Below the pieces are notes generated by a model that had not been told where the DNA came from, made no database searches, and saw only the letters and a list, made by a program, of their open reading frames with translations. Of a stretch of DNA of 18,946 nucleotides, positions 12,661-18,946 are shown in pieces (positions within the stretch are counted from its first letter, which is position 1; each line of letters starts with the position of its first letter). The stretch is from Candidatus Kerfeldbacteria bacterium (GTDB taxonomy: Bacteria > Patescibacteriota > Patescibacteriia > UBA9570). The stretch covers positions 1 through 18,946 of the forward strand of contig JACQPW010000015.1 in the NCBI GenBank assembly GCA_016207285.1. The letters run 5' to 3'. The position numbers and the translations under genes were made by a program.

Positions 12661-15600
12661 CCTTTGTTACTACTGCGAATAGGTGAATCATCACGAGCTA
12701 TAGTCGTTGGGAGAGCCTGACCTTTCGCTAGTCGCGTATTTTCAGAAAATTGTTGAATCAAATCATACGCCCCACCCCGGGTCGCTAATAAACCATAGTT
12801 AGCGTACGACACATTACTATCGTTCAAATGTTGCTGGTTCGGTAACAGACTTAAATCTTGACCAGTACTATCACGATAAGCCACCTTCAATTGTTGCATC
12901 GTATCACTGCGTAAAAACGCTACGGTCTCACTACCCAACATGGCTAAATCGCGCTGCAGCTGATCATCCGATACGGACAGTTTGCCTTCCTGGCGCAACT
13001 GTTCGCACACTACGAGTAAGGCTTCCCGGGTCACATCTGTTCCGCGGCCACTCGCTTCATCTAATGGGATGGTCACCTGTTCAGTTTGCGCAAAGTATAA
13101 TAAGCGCTCTTGCAAACTACCTAACATGGTTTTATACGGTCCACCATTATAGGAATTCACCAGCGCTAGTAACCGAGCGGCCTCGTCATTGGCTTGGGGG
13201 TCACCAAAGGCGGTTACGTATGTAGCAAACGCTCGTTCATTCTGATGCAGTATTTCTGCCGCAGCTGCTGTGTTCAGTAATGGGTCAGCCCGCAATTCCT
13301 GTTCAAAAGGCCTAAAACGACTATCATCCTCTGCGAAGAAATTATTGGCGCGGACTTGAAAAATACCAGCCGATGAGACGCCGGCAGCTTTTTCTAGGGT
13401 CGCCAGCAACACTGGAGGTAAATCCGGCTGAAGCCGTAATTGCGCAATGGCAAAATCCAGACTAGCTTTGGCCCAGGGTCTATCCTGAATCGACCAGGCA
13501 AAATCTTTTGCGCGTTCACGAGTATAGTAATATTCAATAGTGGCAATCACCTGATCGAGCGTAGCGGAACGGTCAGGTAAGTTGCTGTTCACCCAATCTA
13601 ATAATTGACTAACATCAGTCTGGTCAGCCGTTTCGCGCATTCCTTCATTGGCATAGACTAAAGCGAGTGCGAGCCGCACAGATTCCCCGTATTCTGGATG
13701 ACCATCTACGACCGTATCAATTAACCGACTGACTTCGGCTGGGAATGGGGTCATCACGACGCCTTCAGCTTCAGTCATAATCGGTAACTCGGTTGGAATA
13801 TAGATATGCTCAGCAGCGCGCTGCCGCCAAATGGATTGCTCCATCATGGCTACAGTGTTAGCGTCAATGCTCAATACGGCATCAGCCTGCACATGATATT
13901 CATGCACGCTGTATGGTTTAGTGTAGACGTCGCCCGGCATGGTTTTGTCACCAAACGGAATCCCAGTAGCGCGCGCCACGCCATCACGCAAGTTGGCCCA
14001 TTCAGCTGTAGAATAGAGCGAGCGCTTAAAGAAGTGTTCCGTAATATGATCCATGCTCTCATGTGGGCGCACAATATGCACTTCAGTTCCACTCGCTGCT
14101 GCTTCACGAGCTTCGGCTCGTTGATAGATCTCATCGAGATGTGCGACCAAGGCTTCATCTTCAAAAATAGGAATCAATTCTCCGGGCGTTAAGTGTTGTG
14201 GGTCAATGCCACGTTCTACCAAAGTCAGTTCAGCCGCTTTCCATAGATCCGGTGAGGTTCCACCCTCGGTGAGCACCGCTTCCAAACTAGATCCTGGCTG
14301 AACTGGTACAAAGGTATTCACCGTAAAATCGGAACCAAACAAACGAGCGTCAGTCATCACAGCATTCACCGCTTCGGCATTTGGCTCAACCACGCTCACT
14401 GGAATCAACGTTTGATGATCCACTAACATGGCTACCAAGGTGGTCGCTTCGTCGCCATGAAAGCGATGATTCAGAGCAATATCATGCACCACCACCGTAT
14501 CACCTGTCTGGACGGGCGTCTTCAGCCACTGTTCAGTATCAGTAATGCGCACACCGTTGACTTCAATGCCAAGCGTTTCAAATAAGTAACCACGTTGTGC
14601 TAGATCAGAGCGCTGTAAACCTAACTGACTAGCTAACACACGATCGATGGTCGTATCACGTTGCACTGGTAAGGTGATATCCTCTTTGCCCAAAAGCGTG
14701 ACCGTATGTGAATTGGGTTCACCACCATTATCTTTATTGGCGCCAATAATATTCTCAATTTGAGTACCGGTATAAAAAAAGGTAGCCGATTGCAACGGGC
14801 TTCTGGCAGCCGCTTGCAACCACTGCTCTACTTGGTAACGATAGGTTGGGTTATCGCTATTTAAACTTTCTAGCGGTCGCACATGACCGCGACTTACCTC
14901 AAAATGTTCTTGCAGACTAGCCACTTCGGTACCCCCGGCAGTGACCATCGCCTCTGCCGCCATCGGAGCGTGGACCGTTACTCCGGTGAACTGTCCGCTG
15001 CTATCGCGCAAATTAACCCCAATCTCCTCGGCTAAATCTTCATCAAACAAATTAAACCGTCCGGCCAGATCTTTGGCACAGTAGGCACCATCTTTTTCTA
15101 CGACCCGCACCGGATGATCTTTTAAATATTCAATTTTAGCTAACTGATATGGCGACCACTTGTCCGGTTCAAGTTGGCCGTGATCAATCGACAGACTTTT
15201 CGGCTCGGTGGTAAACACCCGCACCAGTGGAGCCTGCTCTTGCTGTAATAACTCGGCTAATGGGATCGGTTTGGCTTCTACATCACCTAATGGCCGTGCC
15301 AGGGTTTCACCCGTATCAGTTACCGTGACAGCATAGGTAGCATCGTAGGATACAGCCATCCGACCACCGCTACGACCAAAGCGCTCACCAAACGCCACCA
15401 CATATTCATCTGGCGGCAACCGTCGCAGATCAGCCCGGGTGGCACCAGTGACTAAATGCTCATTAGGAAGATGGTGATCAGCCCCTTTAGCCGCCTCGAT
15501 GGCCATTTCATGGGTCATGTACAGATCTTGTGCCCAGGTAGATTCGGTAGCTACACCGTGCGCAGCTTCAGCCAATGGATTCTCTGGCACATCAGGTAAA

Positions 15601-17432
15601 GCTTCACTGGGAACATGCAACTGTTGCCCAACCCCAATCCGACTCGCCGAGGTCAACTGATTTTCTTCCGCCAACAGAGTAATGGCCTGAGGCACGGTTA
15701 AGTCCGGATTGCCTTCTCGTAAGCGATACCACTCCAAGTGCTCGGTAGCAATTTTCCAAGCGGTATCACCAGGTTCAACGACATACTCGACCGAACCGAC
15801 TAAGTTTTCTGATGGCACTTCTGCTCCGTCGGGAAAAGTGACAGGGTAATCAAGCTGGCTCGTTAAGGCTGCATACTGGGCATCTGGCAGTGGTGGTGCC
15901 ACTACTGGTTCAGCTGCTGCCACGACTGTGACAGTAGTATCGGCAGCACCCTGTTCAAGTTGCCCTAACAATCCATCAATGGCTGTTCTGGTTTCTATGG
16001 CCGACTCTACCCGTTGGTCGATCTGATCTAACACTCCTAGCGCCGTCGCATTCATATTGACTTGCCTGTAGACATGCTCAAATTGTCGCACGGTAGCTTT
16101 GATCGTTTCCCGATGTAAATTCAATAATCGGTAGCGCAATAAATGGTCGAGGGCTTTCCGACGATCACCTTGAAAAGCGGCTAGATCTTCGATTCTGGCA
16201 TACAGGTCTGGTTCGGTCACACCAGCCTTGGTTAGATCTGTCCCAAATTCTGCCCACACCGTATTAGCAATTTTATCAACATCAAATTCTTCATAGCTGG
16301 CAGCTTGCTGTTCTGGGGTAATCAAGCGCTCAATCACTTTTGGAATATCACCCTGCAAACGCAACGCAGTGCGAAACCGATCATCAAAGATAAACTGGGT
16401 TAAGCTTTCTCTTACACCACTGGTAAACGCACCCAACCGTTTTCCACTAGTACGTTCATGCGCCGGTAGTTGCACCAAGGCTTTATCATAATTGGTGGAC
16501 ACCGCTGTATAGGCAGCACTGGCTCTGCCTACTACAAACGAGAATACGCCTAAGGTTAACCAACGCGCGCCGGTAGTAAGAAGAGATAAGTTCTTAGCTT
16601 TGCTAGTTTGATAAACATCGATATGACGCTCCATAATACCCTGGATAGCATGACGGTATTGGTCAGATATTTTGTCATAGGCGCGAAACAACGATGGTCG
16701 CTTGGGATCAAACACAACTGTATCTAAATGCGTGCGCACATCCGCTAAAATGCGCTGTTTACTGTCAGGCGGAATTAATGTGACCTTGCCTAATAATTGT
16801 TCCGCGTACTGCACTCCCTGGTTAATATGGTTTTGCCGAAACACTTCTTTGTCTTCTTCCGCGGCCGGCATCGTCCGTTCAGCCACTTGTTGGAGGAGTG
16901 CAAAATGGCGCTTGACTTCATCAGCAAATTTTACCGCTTCCTTTTCTACCGCCGCGACACCGCCGCTGGCTTCATACTTCTGCGCCAAGGCATCACAATC
17001 GCCTTGACGGACAACCAAGTCGATCAACATTTGCTTGGCAGCCATCTGTACCGGCAGTTCAAAACCGACCACCGCACCACGTTGCGCTAACTCCCAACTG
17101 CGTTTAGCAACGTCGATGACAGCTGCCAAAGTGACTGATTGTTTCGCCTGATCAAAGGAGCGCTGGGCAGCTTGCCAAGTAGCCAATGGTCGCTCGGTTT
17201 GCCAATCACCGATCTTGCCCACATATAAATCAGCTGCTTTTTCTAGGGTATTATCCGTACGCTGATAGAGATCTTTCTTCCAAGTTTCATAACGTTGGCG
17301 CGTGCCAGCCACAAAACCAGCCCAACCCTGACGCATCGTCTTGGTGGTATCAACCGCACGCTCCGCTAACCCCACTAATGAGGGAGTTTCTACTGGCTGC
17401 GGTGTTTCGACCCTAGGTACTGCTAGTTCCAT
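12657..17432 (-). CDS. Giant LysM protein with lytic-transglycosylase-like C-terminus
   Basis: A protein of about 1591 residues from the ATG at 17432 (MELAVPRVETPQ); an open frame continues to a TTG at 17459, a poorer start. There is no N-terminal signal peptide. Residues 1-530 are largely helical, with a hydrophobic stretch at about 285-305 (WLTLGVFSFVVG) that may be one membrane helix. A clear LysM domain is at about 546-607 (VEYVVEPGDTAWKIATEHL ... GVGQQLHVP). A second, degenerate LysM-like segment is near 1120 (EVHIVRPHESMDHITEHFF). The C-terminal part (about 1346-1435) has transglycosylase-like elements: LEKAAGVSSAGIFQV, DPLLNTAAAAEIL and VNSYNGGP. The usual catalytic ES motif is replaced by EK, so activity is uncertain. 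It probably acts at the peptidoglycan. It overlaps the preceding small gene by 20 bases and has no Shine-Dalgarno. Confidence 0.88.
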   Translation of the reverse strand: MELAVPRVETPQPVETPSLVGLAERAVDTTKTMRQGWAGFVAGTRQRYETWKKDLYQRTDNTLEKAADLYVGKIGDWQTERPLATWQAAQRSFDQAKQSVTLAAVIDVAKRSWELAQRGAVVGFELPVQMAAKQMLIDLVVRQGDCDALAQKYEASGGVAAVEKEAVKFADEVKRHFALLQQVAERTMPAAEEDKEVFRQNHINQGVQYAEQLLGKVTLIPPDSKQRILADVRTHLDTVVFDPKRPSLFRAYDKISDQYRHAIQGIMERHIDVYQTSKAKNLSLLTTGARWLTLGVFSFVVGRASAAYTAVSTNYDKALVQLPAHERTSGKRLGAFTSGVRESLTQFIFDDRFRTALRLQGDIPKVIERLITPEQQAASYEEFDVDKIANTVWAEFGTDLTKAGVTEPDLYARIEDLAAFQGDRRKALDHLLRYRLLNLHRETIKATVRQFEHVYRQVNMNATALGVLDQIDQRVESAIETRTAIDGLLGQLEQGAADTTVTVVAAAEPVVAPPLPDAQYAALTSQLDYPVTFPDGAEVPSENLVGSVEYVVEPGDTAWKIATEHLEWYRLREGNPDLTVPQAITLLAEENQLTSASRIGVGQQLHVPSEALPDVPENPLAEAAHGVATESTWAQDLYMTHEMAIEAAKGADHHLPNEHLVTGATRADLRRLPPDEYVVAFGERFGRSGGRMAVSYDATYAVTVTDTGETLARPLGDVEAKPIPLAELLQQEQAPLVRVFTTEPKSLSIDHGQLEPDKWSPYQLAKIEYLKDHPVRVVEKDGAYCAKDLAGRFNLFDEDLAEEIGVNLRDSSGQFTGVTVHAPMAAEAMVTAGGTEVASLQEHFEVSRGHVRPLESLNSDNPTYRYQVEQWLQAAARSPLQSATFFYTGTQIENIIGANKDNGGEPNSHTVTLLGKEDITLPVQRDTTIDRVLASQLGLQRSDLAQRGYLFETLGIEVNGVRITDTEQWLKTPVQTGDTVVVHDIALNHRFHGDEATTLVAMLVDHQTLIPVSVVEPNAEAVNAVMTDARLFGSDFTVNTFVPVQPGSSLEAVLTEGGTSPDLWKAAELTLVERGIDPQHLTPGELIPIFEDEALVAHLDEIYQRAEAREAAASGTEVHIVRPHESMDHITEHFFKRSLYSTAEWANLRDGVARATGIPFGDKTMPGDVYTKPYSVHEYHVQADAVLSIDANTVAMMEQSIWRQRAAEHIYIPTELPIMTEAEGVVMTPFPAEVSRLIDTVVDGHPEYGESVRLALALVYANEGMRETADQTDVSQLLDWVNSNLPDRSATLDQVIATIEYYYTRERAKDFAWSIQDRPWAKASLDFAIAQLRLQPDLPPVLLATLEKAAGVSSAGIFQVRANNFFAEDDSRFRPFEQELRADPLLNTAAAAEILHQNERAFATYVTAFGDPQANDEAARLLALVNSYNGGPYKTMLGSLQERLLYFAQTEQVTIPLDEASGRGTDVTREALLVVCEQLRQEGKLSVSDDQLQRDLAMLGSETVAFLRSDTMQQLKVAYRDSTGQDLSLLPNQQHLNDSNVSYANYGLLATRGGAYDLIQQFSENTRLAKGQALPTTIARDDSPIRSSNKG

Positions 17433-17733
17433 GGAGAAGTTTTTGTACGTACTGCTCAATTTCTTGACGTTCTTTAGCGGCTAATCGATCAAGCGCTTGA
17501 TTCATCTCACTACCGGTTTGCTCTAAATCTGCCAAGAGGGCTTTACTCACTTCTTGGTAACTGCCATGTTCTTGTTCTAACACGGACATGAAACGACTAA
17601 TCTGATCTTGCGACATGAGTGGCAACAAATTGAGCCAAGCCACCTTTTGTTCTTCTGGCATCACTGATTGCGCTAACAAAAAGGCTAAGCGTTGTGCCTG
17701 ACTACGATCAAATTGGATGGTGGGTGTTGGCAT
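17413..17733 (-). CDS. Small helical protein coupled to the giant LysM gene
   Basis: A 106-residue soluble protein, rich in Gln, Glu and Leu, with no signal peptide or membrane helix. Nearly all of it is predicted by eye to be amphipathic helix (SQAQRLAFLLAQSVMPEEQ, SRFMSVLEQEHGSYQEVSKA, MNQALDRLAAKERQEIEQYV), so it may form a helical bundle or coiled coil. I do not recognise a family. Its 3' end overlaps the start of the 1591-residue gene, so the two are probably made together and may interact. It has a strong promoter (TTGACA-17-TATTAT) at 17757-17785 and no Shine-Dalgarno. Confidence 0.78.
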   Translation of the reverse strand: MPTPTIQFDRSQAQRLAFLLAQSVMPEEQKVAWLNLLPLMSQDQISRFMSVLEQEHGSYQEVSKALLADLEQTGSEMNQALDRLAAKERQEIEQYVQKLLHGTSST

Positions 17734-17756
17734 ATTTTTATTTCAATAAACAGCTG

Positions 17757-17785
17757 ATAATAACTTAAGTTTAGCAAATTGTCAA
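17757..17785 (-). promoter_or_regulatory. Consensus-like promoter for the LysM operon
   Basis: Minus strand: TTGACA (17785 down to 17780, perfect), 17-base spacer, TATTAT (17762 down to 17757). Transcript start near 17750, leader of about 17 bases without a Shine-Dalgarno. The -35 is shared with the promoter on the other strand. Confidence 0.75.
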
Positions 17786-17808
17786 GGGCGCGCAACTTCT
17801 GCTATACT
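17779..17808 (+). promoter_or_regulatory. Promoter for the efflux operon, sharing a -35 with the opposite strand
   Basis: TTGTCA (17779-17784), 18-base spacer, TGC-TATACT (hexamer 17803-17808, extended -10). Transcript start near 17815, leader of about 30 bases without a Shine-Dalgarno. The -35 overlaps the TTGACA of the minus-strand promoter by five bases. Confidence 0.7.
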
Positions 17809-17844
17809 TGCCTAGCTCAAGCTTAAGTATTTCCATGATCTATT

Positions 17845-18765
17845 ATGTCCCAACTGCCCAAACCACCTACTCGACCCTGGTATAAACGCTGGTGGTTATG
17901 GCTATTCGTTATCTTACTAGTGATTGCTGGCATCGCCATTGCTGGTTACATAATGACTGCCGGGCAAGCCACCACTGTCGATACGAGTCAAACCATTACC
18001 GCCACGGTACGTGATCTCACCAAAGCAGTCAGTACCAATGGTAAGGTGGCCCCCGAACATAGCGAACAGTTGGCGTTTAGCTTTGGCGGTAAAGTAACTG
18101 CTGTGTACTTCAAAGTGGGTGATGAAGTGAATAAAGATGCCATCTTAGCTAAAGTGGGTAGTCAGCAACTGAAAGCCCCGTTTGATGGTCGTGTACTGGC
18201 TGTGAATACATTTGTCGGTAATACCGCTACCCCTGGCGTGGCTGTGTTTGAAATTGGTTACCGTACTAACTTTGTTGATTTTATTGCTTCCGAATCGGAG
18301 GTGTTTGATCTAGCAGCTGGTCAACAAGCTGAGTTAACGATTCCTACCTATGATAATGGTGCCACCACGTATCATGGTACGGTTGAATTGGTCGATACCA
18401 AAAAAACTACCGGTGATGTGATGAATGCGCAAACGGGTACGAGTGAATCTGGTTACTTAGTACGGATTCGACCAACCGACCTACCCGCATCAGCTGCGAA
18501 CCTAATTGGTCTAACGATCAATATTAAGGTATTGGTAGAAGAAAAACTAGCTGCATTATCTGTCGAGCGGGCGGCTATTCAATATAATGACAATGACGAA
18601 GCCTACGTGTGGTTACCTGGCGCTACGCCTGATGCCTTACCGTTAGAACAACCGGTGGTCACTGGCTTTGAAGGTGATGATTATATTGAAATTGTCTCTG
18701 GTGTGCAAGCCGCTGATACAATTGTCTTAAATATTCCTCAAGCCGAGACTGGCTCACTCTTCTAG
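17845..18765 (+). CDS. Membrane fusion protein (HlyD/MacA-like) without alpha-hairpin
   Basis: A 306-residue periplasmic-adaptor-type protein. The N-terminus has a basic start, WYKRWW and one membrane helix (about 18-38, LWLFVILLVIAGIAIAGYIM). The biotinyl-lipoyl domain is split as usual into two halves: SFGGKVTAVYFKVGDEVNKD and APFDGRVLAVNTFVGNTATP. Between them only about eight residues (ILAKVGSQQLK) are present, whereas MacA and HlyD carry a long coiled-coil hairpin there. A beta-barrel (about 145-235) and a membrane-proximal domain (about 236-300) follow. The missing hairpin is the part that meets an outer-membrane channel, so the complex probably works in a single-membrane cell. The ABC ATPase gene follows 11 bases after the stop. 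Confidence 0.9.
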   Translation: MSQLPKPPTRPWYKRWWLWLFVILLVIAGIAIAGYIMTAGQATTVDTSQTITATVRDLTKAVSTNGKVAPEHSEQLAFSFGGKVTAVYFKVGDEVNKDAILAKVGSQQLKAPFDGRVLAVNTFVGNTATPGVAVFEIGYRTNFVDFIASESEVFDLAAGQQAELTIPTYDNGATTYHGTVELVDTKKTTGDVMNAQTGTSESGYLVRIRPTDLPASAANLIGLTINIKVLVEEKLAALSVERAAIQYNDNDEAYVWLPGATPDALPLEQPVVTGFEGDDYIEIVSGVQAADTIVLNIPQAETGSLF

Positions 18766-18776
18766 CACTACTGACC

Positions 18777-18946
18777 ATGAAGACTGCCGCACCAGCAGAC
18801 GTGATCAACGTAGTGGATCTAGTCAAAACCTACTGGAATGGCGATGTTAAAATTCCGGCACTACAAGGAATTAACCTAACCGTACCAGAAGGTGATTTCT
18901 TAGCCTTGATGGGTCCGTCCGGTTCTGGTAAATCCACCCTGATGAA
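18777..18946 (+). CDS. ABC transporter ATPase, MacB/LolD-type (3'-partial)
   Basis: The ATG at 18777 opens a frame that runs off the window with 56 codons visible. The sequence INVVDLVKTYWNGDVKIPAL ... QGINLTVPEGDFLALMGPSGSGKSTLM contains the A-loop Tyr and the Walker A motif GPSGSGKST of an ABC ATPase, and this N-terminal pattern is typical of MacB/LolD-type exporters. With the adaptor upstream it should form an export pump, whose permease is probably just beyond the window. No Shine-Dalgarno is seen, and the start is 11 bases after the adaptor stop. Confidence 0.92.
   Translation, partial: MKTAAPADVINVVDLVKTYWNGDVKIPALQGINLTVPEGDFLALMGPSGSGKSTLM

Noticed and set aside
13806..14192. Open frames within the giant LysM gene on either strand
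   Set aside because: They have no motif or initiation signal, and the long frame has continuous coding character there.
1..18946. tRNA genes, CRISPR arrays, insertion sequences
   Set aside because: Reading the intergenic regions by eye, no cloverleaf, no regular spaced repeats and no transposase were found; almost all of the window is coding.

Overview
The window looks like chromosomal DNA from a small-genome bacterium, most likely of the Candidate Phyla Radiation (Patescibacteria); I hold this at moderate confidence and cannot name a phylum. The reasons are: several core enzymes are short (TruB without a PUA extension, a 187-residue thiamine pyrophosphokinase); genes are tightly packed with overlapping starts and stops; there is a giant cytoplasm-to-wall LysM protein; large secreted beta-propeller proteins are present; and the efflux adaptor lacks the alpha-hairpin that would meet an outer-membrane channel, which suggests a single-membrane cell. 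Nearly all genes lack a Shine-Dalgarno sequence, and several have a -10 hexamer (mostly TATACT) exactly six bases before the ATG, so leaderless mRNA appears to be a main mode of expression here.

Layout. 1-1010 (+): the 3' end of a secreted protein gene with a Lys-rich Ig-like tail, then a 210-residue protein with a possible transglutaminase-like Cys/His arrangement, closed by a strong bidirectional terminator. 1025-4463 (-): a predicted phosphoribosyltransferase, a secreted FN3-FN3-IPT/TIG-propeller protein, and a lipoprotein. 4486-5870 (+): a tight operon of msrB, a YbhB-like PEBP protein and a seven-helix PQ-loop/SWEET-like membrane protein. 5871-6400: a GC-rich patch with a cupin gene (-) that has a perfect Shine-Dalgarno sequence and CTG-rich codons, plus two unexplained hairpins; it looks acquired. 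6431-6994 (+): a YjdF/DUF2238-like membrane protein. 6975-9293 (-): a 772-residue secreted BNR-repeat propeller whose C-terminal domain resembles that of the partial gene at the left edge. 9354-11077 (-): a SpoIIAA-like protein, truB, and a VIT1-type metal transporter. 11108-12660 (+): thiamine pyrophosphokinase, an unrecognised small protein, and an FSA-type transaldolase. 12657-17733 (-): a small helical protein coupled to a roughly 1591-residue protein with LysM and a lytic-transglycosylase-like C-terminus. 17845-18946 (+): a membrane fusion protein followed by the start of a MacB/LolD-type ABC ATPase, cut by the window edge.

The genes fall into surface or secretion functions (propellers, lipoprotein, LysM protein, efflux adaptor), stress or redox repair (msrB), and a minimal set of core metabolism and RNA modification (transaldolase, thiamine salvage, TruB). 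No tRNA, rRNA, insertion sequence or CRISPR array was seen. No gene-free stretch exceeds 300 bases; the longest are 17734-17844 (divergent promoters) and 5871-5969 (two hairpins).
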